DNA of 64,000 nucleotides from Eutreptiella sp. 'Long Island Sound 2002' (GCA_964036045.1 OZ038389.1:36784912-36848911), one strand, 5' to 3'. Counted from the stretch's first letter, positions 27,155 to 38,795 are shown. Numbers and translations are program-made. Notes: generated from the sequence alone by a model not told the origin.

Positions 27155-27367
27155 GTGAATATCCAATCATCTTTCACTGTTTACACTGCAGCCCTTCATG
27201 CTTTGATCCTGATTCTCTTCTCTTTGCATACTATTGGCTTGGGCTATCCTGGATTGACTGTATTTCATCAGAACAGAAGCTTTTCATCTCCAAAAACAAG
27301 CAGCAGGAAACCCTACACCAACAGCAAGCAGCAGGAGAGGCAAAACACAGTGCTGAAACCACTATAA
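27155..27367 (+). pseudogene. Short hydrophobic ORF upstream of element C
   Basis: It is 70 codons with a hydrophobic segment (HALILILFSLHTIGLG) and then a basic tail. Its position after a tgcagccc block resembles the start of the ORF at 35137 (hydrophobic segment then basic/coiled coil), so both may be remnants of the same element's first protein. No function can be assigned. Confidence 0.25.
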
Positions 27368-28069
27368 ACTTTTCTTGGTCGGACCATCCATGCCCTGGGG
27401 GGGGTTGATGTGACTGTATGTCTAGGCGATGAGGAGGTAAAGCAGCACTGCAAAGTGCTTGACAACGACGCCTTTGACATTGTCATTGGCACTGATTTTC
27501 TGCGCTAGGTCAACCCCCAGGTGAAGTTGCTGTCCTTGCAACGTCCCTACGCCCTTCACTGCGATTTTGGCAGTGGCCTATACTCTGTCCCTCTGGAGCT
27601 GTCAGGTCCAAAAGAATCCGGTCTACGTTACTTGAACCGGTCTTACAGAACTGAGACCTATCAGTTGGTACGGCCAGTGTTGGAAAATGGACTGGCCGCC
27701 CTTCAGCTGGACCTGAATGAAATTCAGGTAGAATTGTTCGCGAGTAAAGAGCAGCATCTGATGCAGCTCTACTGTTCGCGGAACCTAAACAATGTGTACC
27801 GCTTTTACTGGAAATCAATGGGGTTGTGCTACGCGAACCCCCCTTTCTCCCAGCTCGCGAAGGTGATTACCAAAATCGCCCTCGAACGAGCGAGAGTGGT
27901 CCTGTGCACCCCCGACTGGGGTACCACAGGTGAACACGCCTATTGGAGGCGCCTCTTCGACCGTATGACCGTGGGAAGGACTGAACTGCCCAACGGTCCC
28001 ATCTACGTCCCTGAGGACTCTCAGGAGACCATGTCGCCCCTGAATGGGGCAGTTTCCTATCCGTCGTAG
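27368..28069 (+). pseudogene. pol: Element C protease end and Dam-like domain
   Basis: The frame first reads the protease tail (DAFDIVIGTDFLR), is stopped by TAG at 27507-27509, and from 27510 continues open. The Dam-like domain has VELFASKEQH (about 27728), YRFYWKSMGLCYANPPFSQL with NPPF at 27836-27847, VVLCTPDWG and LPNGPIYVP. The motif IV NPPF is intact here, unlike NPRF in element A. The frame ends at 28069 by a frameshift. Confidence 0.6.
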
Positions 28070-28086
28070 ATGGTGCTCTAAACCCC

Positions 28087-28722
28087 GTGCCCGTGAGTGA
28101 CCTTGATCAGGTTGTACTCAAAGAGTTGATGGCCGAAAACAAGGGCCTTACCCTCCATGATCTCAAGAAGAGATCTGAGTACTCTTTGGTTACCACTACG
28201 AGTGGTGAGTGCCCCGATGAGCCGGAGACACCAGCAGTCTCTACTCCGCTGGCTGATGCTGACGACCGCCTGAGCGATATCGCCAGTGTAATACGCCCGG
28301 TCGACCCGGAGGTTGTGACACTGAAGCATAGTGCTTTCCTAACGCAGTTGCTCATGGAAGAGGTGGATCTCGGCGAGTCCGCCCCTGGTGGGTCTAATGA
28401 TCACGCCGTGTTCTCTATGAGGGCCACTGATGGCCCCTCAGGTCAGGTACCTGGCGCTAAACCCTCACCAAATAACATGCCCGTCTCTTGGTATGACGTG
28501 CAGGAACTACAGCAGGTCCTGTGGGCTAAGGCTGAGGGTATCGAGCGACGGACCCACCTGGACCTCCACAAGAGGACCTGGAAAACCTCTATTTGGTCCG
28601 AGGAGGATGATGAAGAGATGACTCTCCCCGGTCTGAGACCCCTCTGGTATACTCCCTCCACTATGCCCAGGAACGCCAGGACTGGGAGGATGAGTTGCCC
28701 CCCGAAACGGTGGGGCTTATAA
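28087..28722 (+). pseudogene. pol: Element C Pol linker, shifted frame
   Basis: This is an acidic, Ser/Pro-rich linker between the Dam-like domain and RT. It runs unbroken across the region where element A has a stop (3534), so it shows what the family's linker should look like. It has no domain. It overlaps the following RT frame by about 30 bases at a further frame change near 28700. Confidence 0.5.
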
Positions 28723-29738
28723 AAAAGCAGGATAAAGGGAAGAGTAACCTCCGCGCTGAGGAGGATTTTTCCGAGAAAGTGGAGAGCATGAATCTCGACC
28801 CCCGTCTCACTAAGGTCATCCACAAGTATCAGGAGGTTTTTGGAGCGTTGCCCCCACCCCTGTCTTGTAAGAAACTGGTCCAGATGGACCTCAAACTCAA
28901 ACCAGAGTTTGAAGGGTTGGTAGTGAGGCGGCGTCCATACCCCGCCCCACAAGACCAAATCGACGAGATCGAACGCCAGATCCAAGAGTGTATAGATGCT
29001 GGCCTCGTCGAGGAGTATAAGCACGGGGACTACCCCCGCCATTGTAGCCCTTGTTTTTTGGTTGCTAAACCTGGGTCCACTGCTATGCGCTTGGTCGTTG
29101 ACTATGGGGAGGTCAATAAAAAGACCCAGAACCACTCAGGGAGTATCCCCAACATGGAGAACACCCTGGAGAGAATCGCTAAGTGTCGATTCAAGACCAA
29201 GATGGATAAGCGTAGTGGCTTCTGGCAAGTAGACCTAACCCAAGCAGCCCAGGAACTGCTCGCCTTTGTAACCCCTAAGGGCCGTGTCTTCCGCTGGAAG
29301 GTCATGCCCTTTGGTGTCGCGAATGCCCCTGCCCTCTTTCAGGAGCTGATGAACAAAATCCTATATATCCTGAGACGCAGACCCCTTGTGCAGGAACTGG
29401 TTTCCCGCGGGGCTGAGATGGAGGCCCACATCGACGACGTGAGCCTGGGTACTAATACCCAAGAGGATCATATCCTCCTCCTGCAAGAGTTTTTCACCGT
29501 CTGTCAGGAAAACCATCTCCGCATCAAACTCGAGAAGTGTGAGGTTATGCGAGAGGAGATGGAGTACCTAGGGTTTGAGGTGGGGTATGGCTGGTGGAAA
29601 CCAGCCGCGTCTAAGATGCAGCCCCTACAGGACATGCAGATACACGGGTCTACACGATGTGCGGAGTTTTATTGGCGCCTGCAATTTTTACCGGCGCCAT
29701 ATCCACAATTTTACGTTTTCATCAGCCCCCCTGACTGA
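28695..29738 (+). pseudogene. pol: Element C reverse transcriptase
   Basis: This is Ty3/Gypsy RT with LVVDYGEVNKKT (about 29090), GFWQVDL, FGVANAPALFQ (about 29310) and catalytic HIDD at 29427-29438, the same His variant as in element A. It ends in the thumb by a frameshift near 29640, and the next frame picks up with LHDVRSFIGACNFYRRH. Confidence 0.8.
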
Positions 29739-29925
29739 CCTTATAAAGAAGACCAACCCTTGGCGGTGGACCGACAAGGAGGAGGCCTGTTTCCAGGTGT
29801 TGAAGAGGAAAATATCTTCCACCAACTGCCTGGGGGTGCCCCGCCCTAAGGGCGAGATAATACTCGTCACGGATGCGTGTGACGTAGGGGGGGGGTGGTA
29901 CCCTATACCAGTGGCAGCAGCTTAA
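29575..29925 (+). pseudogene. pol: Element C RT connection and RNase H start
   Basis: This shifted frame carries the RT thumb (GLHDVRSFIGACNFYRRHIHNF) and the first RNase H strand with its catalytic Asp (LVTDACDVGGG). It is lost at a run of eight or nine G (about 29886-29895), a typical slippage site for indels. Confidence 0.65.
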
Positions 29926-29935
29926 CCCCAATGAG

Positions 29936-31981
29936 TTGTCGCACTGCCAGTTTCACACTTCAGGTCTGAACCGCGATGGAACCCTGAAGCATGACTATCC
30001 CGCCAATGAGTGGCGTCTGGTGCCTCTAGGTCATTGGAACTGGAAGTGGAATCAAGCACGATCCAACTACAGTACCTACGACCAGGAACTCCTGGCTGGG
30101 ATGCTCGTGCTCTCTTCCCAATCCTGTCTTCTAGGTACTAACCCTGTTGTATGGCTCTGTGACCAAGAGCCCGTGAAGACATTTCAGAAGGGCCCGCCTC
30201 CTGAAAAAGCGAAACTAAAACAATGGTGGACATACCTGAGTCAGTTCAGGTTGACCGTGCATCATATACCAGGTATAAAGAACGAGATGGCTGACTACAT
30301 CTCGCGTAAAAACTTTGACGCCCTCCTAGGTGAGAGCTCTGAAGCGTTGGCCAAAGAGGCGTTCCAACGTATGGATGTCCAGCTGGACCTATCCATGCGC
30401 ACGGCAGGTGTACTGGAGAGCTGGAGCCTGAGAGACTACCAGGCTGAGTACCAGTGTGTACTCAGTACCCTCAGTGATGGCCTAGAGGCACGCCTAATAG
30501 ATGGCGACCGCTGGTATAAAGATAACCAGTACCTATACTATGAGGACCGCATAGTTGTGCCTGAGGCACGACTGGACGGCTGTCTGCAGTGGGCACACCA
30601 CAGCTCCTGGCACACAGGGTGCAACCGGTCTGCTGCTTTCTTCAGTGAGCGTTTCTGCTGCCGACTAGCCCAGTCTGAACTACGTGCCCGTATGCAGTCC
30701 CTAGTGGACTCTTGTGACTGTCACGCCAGCAAACAGAGCGACTCACGTGACAGAGGACTCGTCTCCAGTCTCCCCATACCCTACTGTGCTAACTCCCTGT
30801 TGTACGCGGATTTCATCCACGGTCTGCCAAAGTTTGGTGGCTATGATAGTTGTTTGGTGGTCACCTGTGGTCTGACCCGCTTCACACGTGCTTTCCCCTG
30901 CAACAAGAAGATCACAGGAGAGCAGACTGTGAAGATCCTGGTGGAGGAGTGGTTTGAGCCCTATGGGGCGCCTAAGGAGATCCACTCCGATGAAGATGTA
31001 TGCATCCGGAGTGTTACCGGTTGGTACAAGCGAGTGCTGGACGCCCTGAACGTCCAGGTAACCACAGGTGTACCGTACACGCACACGTCTAACCCTCTTT
31101 GTGAGAGACAGAATCGTGCGGTGGAGCAGAACCTGAGGATTCTGATGAAACAGGAGCGCACCAAGGATTGGGTACGCCTGTTGCCCTGGGCCGTTCTGAG
31201 CATGAACTTCCAAGAGAGTTCTTCAACCGACTATCCCCCCCACGAACTGTTCCATGGGGGGCGTCCTGCGTGGTTTTTCAAAACCCCTTTCCCCGAGGAC
31301 TATAAGAGCCCAGTTGGGGACTGGCTGGAGCACCGGCAGGACCTGGCTAACAGGGCCAGAGCTAACCTGAAACGCGTTCGAGAACGCGAACTAACCCGGC
31401 GTAACCGCACGAGACGTCCTGCCAGTTTCAAGGTAGGAGACCTGGTGCTTGTACACCACTCACGATTGCCCACATGGCCCCGCAACTGTTTGCAGGACCC
31501 CTACTTTGGGCCCTATCGTATTATCAGGATAGATGGATCCAGGATCCATGTGAGGTGCAGCCCCTGTCTAGGTGGGGAGCTGCTGTGTGCTCCTAAGCAA
31601 CTCAGACCCTACCACTCCCCTGATGAACTATCGTGGGATGAGTGGCGCTTGCCTGACTGTGAGGTCGAGCGTATCGACCTGGAGAACGCTGCCACCCCTG
31701 AGGAGGCAGACGAACTCGAGGAGATGACTGCCGAGGAAATGGCAGTCGATGGCTACTACGTGGTTGCAGGTATTGCACGCCAGGAGTATAAACAGGGCCG
31801 GAAGTTCCTGACCCTGTGGGATGGCTATGGACTATCAGAGGCTACCTGGGAGCCTATGTCAGCCTTCATACAGCCAGATGGGAGTATCAACCCCATCCTT
31901 CGTTCCTACCTCGTTGAGAACAACGAGGGGCAGTTGCTAACCCGTGCTGAGACCCTGTCCCAGCGTAAGAAGAGGAACTAA
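29936..31981 (+). pseudogene. pol: Element C RNase H, integrase and chromodomain
   Basis: It is 681 codons open. The rest of RNase H includes YSTYDQELLAGML (about 30070). The integrase has Asp in YADFIHG (about 30805), Asp in HSDEDV (about 30985), Glu in CERQNRAVEQ (about 31100), then the GPY/F-type C-terminal region DPYFGPYRI (about 31497). A chromodomain-like end follows at about 31755-31860 (YYVVAGIARQEYKQGRKFLTLWDGYGLSEATWEP). It is the best preserved part of this copy. It stops at TAA 31979-31981. Confidence 0.85.
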
Positions 31982-33780
31982 CCTCCGAGGGTCAGTGAGC
32001 TCTCTGAGCACTGCACCAACCGTGGCTCTGCCCTGCAGTCCCATGCCTATGGTTACCAGCGTGAGCCAGATGGCCGCTTATCAGGTTTGCAGCCAACCAG
32101 CGAGTGTTTGCCTTGTTGACCATGTGTGCCATGGGACCTGCCCTGATGTTATGACCTTGGGGAGCCAACGATGAACGGTGGCTAGCTATTCTAATGACCA
32201 GCGGGGAATGACTAGCAAGGTGTGTTCACCCTCCTTGGGGACAAGCGTGCCCACGATTGGGACCCCTAACTGGTCCAGACCCATGGGGTTCTACCCTTCC
32301 TAACCTGGTCGCTATACATGTCTGCCTAGGTATGTGTGAGTGTACTATGCCTAAGGTCCTAAGAGCAAGTTGCAGAAGTGGTGTCCTAATTATACCCAAG
32401 TCTGCACGCTTGCTAAACCTGGAGGGTTGTCTTATTGATGCCACGGGGTACGCCCCGGGTCTCCCCTCCCCTATGCGCCCAATTTCTGTGCTGGCGCAAA
32501 ACCTTGGGGGAATACCCAGCGTGCTAATCCAGGTATTGTTTTTCCTACCCACCTGACTACTAAAGGGAGGGGTGGCGAAAAGCTATGAAGGCATGAAAAC
32601 GCCATTTTGCTAAGTGGCCAAAACGCTGACCTAACCACTGCCACAGCCCACCAACCCTGCTAAAATTGCAGGAAACGGGTGGGACAGTGACACACGCACT
32701 ACAGGTCCTACACACCCTACAGTGGCACCATCCTGGTGGGCGAGCGCTACTGCAACTGGCTCAAGCCCCCACGCAGGACTACCACTCCTACACGCACGCT
32801 CTACTGGATGGTGTTGAAGATAAAGTCGTGGGTCCTAATGACCCTCCTGTGAAGAAGACAAGAGAACACAGCGCTGCTAAGCAACTGTGGCCTAACAGGG
32901 ACGTCACAACACGTTTCCCTGCTAGGGCTTGGAGGGGAAGGGCGCACAGGTGGCGTGCACAGCACGAATGTCGATGGAGTCGAGCTGCCCTCGCCACTCC
33001 TGGCTGAGGCGCAGTCAATGGATTGTGTGATCAGCGCCTTATATTTTAGCACGGCTCAAGGGACTGCACCAGTTCACCCTGACCCTCCCACCGGTACAAC
33101 AGAGGCCAATGGACTGGGTTCAAGACGGAGGAACCAAGACACACTCCACGTATTATACGCTTCTTAGTGTGCCCTATAATACACTGTTCCTGAACCCAGT
33201 TGCAAGCAAGCAAGCTTAAGGACTTCGCCTGTTCCCTTATGGAGCGTAGGGCGAAGCCCTGGGTAACCTGGCAAGGGTTCATACCGTGTGCACAGCGCGT
33301 GGCCCCGTGTCAAATCCCTTTAATGCATCGTGTGCACGCATGCAGGGAAGGGAGGCGAGACCAAAACCATTGTAACCACACTGACTCAACCAGAAGGTGA
33401 GCTCCTCCCGGGCTTACCTACCTTACTCACCATGCATCGTGTGAATGCCGAAGTGAAGCGAACGCAAAACAAACCTAAGCGTTTAGACAACCCTACTTCA
33501 ACGCACAACCGACGCAAACACGAGCACACACTTCTCCTTTGAACCTGTGAAGAGAAGGGAAGGTAGGTGCATGCACAAGGAAGCGTGGAAACGTGTGTAT
33601 GTCGGAATCAGGCACATGCATCGCGAGCACTTCATCTTCTCTAACCCTACCTGCGCACTACGTGCACCATTCGTCCAGCATACCTTTCAACCTTGTTTTT
33701 ACCTGTGCAGGGGGAATGCAGGAGTCGCCCAACCCCCCGGAGACACAACGGAGACAAGCCTAACCTGTTAACGAAACAAC
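31982..33780 (+). repeat. Element C 3' region / LTR
   Basis: No gene lies here. The first about 345 bases have no counterpart in element A. From about 32327 the sequence matches A's 3' region, with the empty transposon-B site TA at 32923-32924, the cacgtattatacgcttc block near 33147 and the tail to about 33470. Confidence 0.65.
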
Positions 33781-34269
33781 CACGACGAACACAATGCATA
33801 CGTGTGTCATGACACTGGCATACCTGAGAGGCGAATTTTTCGCCTGCTCTTCCTTTTGTTTGTGTTTTTGAGGTTTGTCCCTATGTTTTATAAAAATTTT
33901 GATGCAACCATGCAGAAATTTTCGGTTTCTCTCTGTCAAGGCACGGCACACACCTCTCTACTCGAGTGCCTTGTAGTGCCGTTAACCCCTTTTCTTGGGC
34001 GCGGCTCTGTTACGCTTGTCTGCGACTTTGAGTTTGGGCCTATAAATGACGATTTCTAACGTCTTATCATCACTTTTTAGCGATTTGACTTGTTAGCTCG
34101 CTGAACCTTTCGCTAAACCACAGGATTCACTCCCTGTTGGTCCTCATTTCAATTTTTCTCAGCTCCTGGAGTTTTGTGGGCTCCATCAGGAGTATTGCTC
34201 CGCCCTGGCCGTTGGTCAGGACGATTACCGAAATATGTTATTTATACAGCGATGACCGTCCGCATTAGA

Positions 34270-34352
34270 GCGTTCAATCATACCCTAGTGGGTAGCAATG
34301 CAGACTCTAGGGAGGAGGTCATGGGTTCAATCCCCACTGCCCCCAAACTGTT
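34270..34352 (+). repeat. tRNA-like sequence (SINE head?)
   Basis: The A-box-like TACCCTAGTGGGTAGC and B-box GGTTCAATCCC are correctly spaced, with a plausible T arm (TGGG/CCCA). The anticodon stem is mismatched, so a functional tRNA is unlikely. The A-box region resembles that at 26859. Confidence 0.5.
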
Positions 34353-34699
34353 TTTCCAAACGTTTACGCTCACGTTAGCTACTTTTGAGGAATGCCCCTT
34401 CGAAGGGACATCATTCGCGGTACATCACGCTGTTTCCAAAGGGTACCAGCAGTGTGAACAGCTTCTATGGACAGATCAGGAGATTTTGTGAAGGTTTACA
34501 CCATTTTCTGAGGTAATTTCAGGGTAATTTGGGCCTTTTTCCTTCGTCCTACTAGCTTAGCTAACTAGTACTCCAGGGGGGAGTAACAAAAAGTCACTAC
34601 CATGTCTTTCTTGGGGTACTTGATCCAGGCTACAGCCCCCTTTTTGCCTAAGAAAGTGCTGAGACTAAAAGTTAAACATTTTTGTTTCTCTTATGAAGC

Positions 34700-35060
34700 T
34701 TTAAGTACACTTTCTCGGCAACTAGGGTTAAAGCCCTAGCTCCCCCATGAAGTTCACCCCTACCACTCAACGGAGCGGAGGTATCATCCCTCATGGAGGT
34801 TATACCGAAAGGAAGTAGGCACTTCATACCTTGGGCCTTGTAGGTTGAGCCTAGTGCTCTCCCACCTCAGGACCCCTATACTCAAAAGTTTCTACTACTT
34901 ATTGTGGTTCCAGATTGTAACTGTTTCCGAATGCAGTTGCTTGGCCAAGTCATTTCCTGTGTCTGGCCTAACTCCTATGCCCCAGATTCCTAACCAGCTC
35001 CATTTCATCCGAAAGAGTGCACATGAAGTGCTTGGTGCTATCTTGGAGGCGTGAGTCATG
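34700..35060 (+). repeat. Dispersed repeat, copy 1 (inverted copy near 54960-55240)
   Basis: Conceptual translations of both copies share stretches such as SHLRTPIL, PQIPNQLH and AHEVLG, and the DNA aligns over about 280 bp. It could be an LTR or non-autonomous element. The shared peptide similarity may merely follow from DNA similarity. Confidence 0.5.
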
Positions 35061-35136
35061 CCAGTTTTTACATAAAATCATTTGGTTTTTTTTATAAAAC
35101 CATCTGAGTTGCATATTTGATTCTTCATTTGTCTAT

Positions 35137-35749
35137 ATGCAGCCCCTCTTTGCTTACAATGCTTTGATTTGGAAGAATACTATCACGATTCTGACTTTGA
35201 TCCTGTTTGTGGTGTTCCTTGTTCGTGGACTTTACCTTTGTGCAGTTTTGGGGAAACATCTTTTGAAAAGCAATCAAGGTTTTCAATATCAAGAACAAGC
35301 AAGGGACATCAGAAACTCTTTCTTGTCCTCTTCTTCCCTTGCTTCTGGCAGTTCCAGCTCGCGTGGACAGACCCTGCAGGAGCGCTGCGACAGATACCGG
35401 GATGAAAGAGAAGACGCCCTTCGAAAACTGGAAGACCTTCGCCGCCAGTTCAAAGACGCCGACAACACTGAGGATCGGCTTCGGAAGGAGCGTGATGCTA
35501 TGCAACAGGACGTTCCGATGCTTCGGACCAAGCTCAGTGACGAAGAGGAGCGCAGTGAGCGCTGAAGAGAGGAGCGCGAGGAGTGGCGTGAGAAGTATGA
35601 CCGGATCCTGATCCTCATCAAGCAAGGCAAGCCACCATCGCAGAGGAGGGTGCAGAAAACCCACCGAGGTCGCCGCAGGAGCCGCAAATACGAAGAGGAA
35701 CGACAGCGAGCTTCTACAGCGCCGCCACCAAAGAATCGCTCACACAAGT
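35137..35749 (+). pseudogene. Hydrophobic segment plus coiled-coil protein, interrupted
   Basis: The frame starts MQPLFAYNALIW and has a hydrophobic helix (TILTLILFVVFLVRGLYLC), a Ser-rich patch, then a strongly charged Arg/Glu coiled coil (RYRDEREDALRKLEDLRRQFKDADNTEDRLRKERDAMQQ). An in-frame TGA at 35563-35565 interrupts it. The frame continues open through REEWREKYDRILILIKQGK and a basic tail to about 35749. It could be a Gag-like protein of an unrecognised element or a host membrane protein. The related start at 27155 favours a repeat origin. Confidence 0.35.
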
Positions 35750-35879
35750 GAGTCATCAGCCAAGGAAGGCAGACAGAGGACCAGAACGAAGCCCCACTCG
35801 TGTTGTGAAGGCCCCTGTGTTGACAGCCCCACTTACGACCCTACGAACAAGTAAACTTCCCCTTCCTCACTACAACTCG

Positions 35880-36127
35880 ATTTGCTGTGCGAAATTTCAC
35901 ACCCACATGCTGTGAGCCAACCTTTGGTTGGTAGTGGCTGCTGTTATTTGCTGATACTTTGCAGTTGAATCCTAGAGGGTTGTGGTTCCTTCCTGATGAG
36001 TTCCTGGTTGCTACTTCATGGTGGTTCTTGTTATTTCCTGGTGGTTGCTGGTGTTTTCTGATGCATTGCTGTTACCGTTCAATCCCTGCAAGGCACAATA
36101 CTTTGCACTCAGACAATTGAACAAAGG
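35880..36127 (+). repeat. About 245-bp dispersed repeat, copy 1
   Basis: It is nearly identical to 63757-64000 at the right edge of the window (only scattered single-base differences seen), in direct orientation. It contains ttggttggtggtggttgc-type GGT-rich sequence. No coding sense is seen. Confidence 0.85.
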
Positions 36128-36273
36128 CTGCAACAAACAGTTCAAGAACTGTTTTAGATGGCTGCAATCGACAATTGCAGTTGAGAAAAAACTAGCTGGG
36201 GTGCCAAAAACAGTTGAAGAACTGTTCGAACACAGCACTCAGGCTATGCATTGACAGGGGGCACACAAAGACA

Positions 36274-36478
36274 CTATGTGCGTGCCTCCTTTTTCTGCTG
36301 CTTCTTGCGCACATCAATAAAAGAAGAAATGTCCGCAGGCCTCTTGAATGGCTTCTTTGGAGGCACCACACCCAGGGCACGGAGCTTCTTCAATTCATCC
36401 ACTATCCTGAGTGCATGGCCATCCAATAGTTTGCATGCCTTCAAAGACTTTGACTTGATCAGGGCCAGTTCAGCCATA
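36274..36478 (-). CDS. Putative small basic protein or exon
   Basis: From ATG 36476-36478 it reads MAELALIKSKSLKACKLLDGHALRIVDELKKLRALGVVPPKKPFKRPADISSF and a Lys-rich end, stopping at TAG (36274). A possible acceptor (CCCTGGGGCAG) sits just upstream. It has amphipathic helix content and composition like a real protein. No family is recognised, and it may be a terminal exon. Confidence 0.35.
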
Positions 36479-36976
36479 GAAGCAAAACCTGCCCCAGGGG
36501 GCGTTTTCGCACAGCGCGGGCACAGCGCCAATTATTACGGTGATTATCCAGGTAACAACCCTGAAAACCACCCACCTGCGGAATCATGCACAATCAATTC
36601 AAAACTCAAAAAGGGGCAAATCCATACAATGTTGTCCAACATATCAACGGCAACAGTCCACCGGTAGGGCACGTTCACAAAAGATGCCCGGCGCGCGCCC
36701 GGCGCGCTAACGTTCCCCCCATGGGTCCCAGGGACCTACATTTTGTCCCCTATAGCCCCGTCCACTGCAGCAGCCATTCAATGACGTCCTTTCAATCTTC
36801 TGAACTTAGCGAACTCCCGGTGGTGGAGAACAGCCAACTTTTCGCAAAGCGCGTGCACAGCGCGCGCACAGCGCACGGTACGCCCCCCTAGCCAAAGGTG
36901 TTGCATACTGCTGGTAGCCAATTTCCCAAATCAGAACCTGCAACTGGGCTGGATTGTTTATTCTTTTTTGCAACAG

Positions 36977-37050
36977 GCTGGTGGTCACTGTCACTGTCAC
37001 TGCTACTGTCACTGTCACTGTCACTGCCACTGTCAGTGTCAGTACCACTG
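36977..37050 (+). repeat. Degenerate (CACTGT)n tandem repeat
   Basis: There are about a dozen hexamers of the form CACTGT with substitutions, for example cactgctactgtcactg. Confidence 0.85.
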
Positions 37051-37435
37051 TCACAACTCTGCAAGTGACTGATTTCTGATTTGCACCTGTGGAAGCAGAA
37101 ACAGCAAGAGACAATTCAGCAGAGGACACAGAAAAAGCATCACCCCATCACAGATTCTGACGGCAACATTTCTCCGCTTCAGCTCTTGTGGAGGGGCACA
37201 ACAGACTTATGCCACCTGAAAATGAATCCTGCTGTGGTGCTTCGTATCAGCACCCTCATTGTGCACCACCACCGACCCACAGCCTCCACCGTACCCCGTC
37301 TCCAAATGCTCAGGCAACTGTTGGACAAGACATTTTGCTAAATTTCGCAGCAGGTTTCTTTTGCACAGCAGCCTGAATTTCGAACGAACTTGAAATGCAA
37401 AATATCCCACAGCGAAATATTCCTTTTTTGTTCCA

Positions 37436-37700
37436 GACCAAGATGAGCTGGCTCACCCTGCTCATCATATGGTACTCGACACAACCTCTCGGAATCAAGG
37501 TTCAGAGCTGTCCAGTGCTACGATGATCCCACAAATGACTGTGGCAGCGGATCTGACACGTAGTGAGGATTGGCTGAGTCTTGAAACCAGGTTATGCAGT
37601 AGAAAGCCATGCCCGTCGGCTTCCCAGCGTGCATGAGGCACAATGACTGTCGGCTGAAAAAGACAGCGGTGTGAAGCCCGAAGGCTGAGATGAATCAGTT
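37436..37700 (+). repeat. Dispersed repeat family R1, copy 1
   Basis: It shares about 270 bp with 47790-48055 (blocks accaagatgagctggc, tcaaggttcagagctgtcc, gcatgaggcacaatgactgt). A shorter related piece is at about 54690-54800. Confidence 0.8.
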
Positions 37701-38384
37701 ACAAAATCTCGGGACACGGACGCCACCCTGCGCCACCTTAGCCACCTTAGCAAGCGGTGCTGTGGACATGAGCCCCTGACGCCCCCCCCCTCCACCTTTA
37801 TCATCAGGCCTGTGCTGCAAAAGGTGGAGGCTTTCGGGCAGATGGCCAGCACTCTGCGCCAGTGCTGCAGGCCGCAGTGTTGCACGGCGCACAGCTGGCA
37901 GTCATGTGGCGTTACCGTCCGGAGGAAAGGTTGGTTTCAAACGGAGAGAAAGCAATGTAGTATAGCGGGGGCGGCGGTGGGGGAGGGGGCAAGCGGCATC
38001 ACTCTGCACTTCAACCACCAAATAGGGATGGTGGTTGCCTCGGCCTGATGGCTCTAGGTGGCATGAAGATACACCCTGTTGATGTCCTCGTTCAACCAAA
38101 CACCAGAGCTCGACCCTTCGGCCACACCCGAAAGTTTTGCAGGAACAGCACTGCCACCACGGGCCATCAACTGCCAATATCGATTGCAGACAACCATCGA
38201 CCAATAGCCAGAGAGGCAGACTAACCGTCATCAATGTACAATCATGAACAATAAAGGATGAGCATCATGCACATGTGTCAAAAGGGACGCTTCTGGGCCT
38301 TTGGCGCCCTCAATCTAGGCTTGAGGCCTTCAGCTACCTGCACTACCTGGGGTCCGAGGGGAGAGCCTGTGACTGGAGGGCATC

Positions 38385-38440
38385 AAATGGTCGGTCGGCT
38401 GAACTGGATGCCCCCGCCATCGACAATTCCAGCCATTGTT
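38385..38440 (+). repeat. Direct repeat flanking a 0.4-kb insert, left copy
   Basis: The block atggtcggt...ctgaa-tgg..tg-cccccgccatcgacaattccagccatt recurs at 38850-38904. The DNA between the two copies carries two oppositely directed tRNA-like sequences. Confidence 0.6.
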
Positions 38441-38626
38441 CTCAGCAAATTCTATTGCCTTCGGCAGTGCACCTCGAAGAGAGGTTGACAGTCAGCCAAT
38501 CAGTCCCTGAGCCAGCAAGCAGGCAGTCAGACAGATACACACAGTTTGGGTTTTTTATCAGTGGCAGATGCGGCCCCAAGGACCAGGGAGACCATTCGTT
38601 ATAATGTTACAATCTAAGCATTGGGC

Positions 38627-38694
38627 GAGCAGTAATGCAGCCGACCTGCACCTGTACGGTCGGTGGTTCAAACCCCAGTCTGCCCACTTTGACG
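38627..38694 (+). repeat. tRNA-like sequence
   Basis: The acceptor-like TGGGC pairs with GCCCA, there is a CCGACC/GGTCGG arm, and the B-box is GGTTCAAACCC. The loop of the central arm is too long for a normal anticodon arm. Confidence 0.45.
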
Positions 38695-38712
38695 CCGCCG
38701 CCGGCGGCGACG

Positions 38713-38795
38713 CTAAAAGTCAGCAGACCAGGATTCGAACTGACGCCTGCAAACACGGCGTCAGCTGCGTTACCATTGGACCACTGACCGTGTTA
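38713..38795 (-). repeat. tRNA-like sequence
   Basis: On the minus strand, GTCAG pairs with CTGAC at the ends. The A-box is TGGTCCAATGGTAACGC, a long arm is CTGACGCC/GGCGTCAG, and the B-box is GTTCGAATCC. The T stem pairs poorly, so it is probably SINE-derived. Confidence 0.5.

Larger units (their letters stand above)
27368..34100 (+). mobile_element. Element C: 5'-truncated, decayed relative of element A
   Basis: Its protein parts align with element A from the end of the protease through chromodomain (31981), and its 3' region aligns with A's. Gag, the 5' LTR and the protease active site are missing. At least four frame changes and one in-frame TAG (27507-27509) break Pol. It preserves the pre-insertion site of transposon B at 32923-32924. 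The right end is uncertain. A TATA-like cctataaatg at 34039 may belong to the LTR. Confidence 0.8.
33781..35136. other. Repeat-rich intergenic stretch
   Basis: No gene is supported. It includes a TATA-like cctataaatg (34039), a tRNA-like sequence (34270-34352) and the unit 34700-35060, which recurs inverted at about 54960-55240. Confidence 0.4.
36532..38380. other. Intergenic stretch with simple and dispersed repeats
   Basis: No gene is supported. It includes a degenerate ACTGTC hexamer array (36977-37050) and one copy of a dispersed repeat (37436-37700). Confidence 0.4.
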
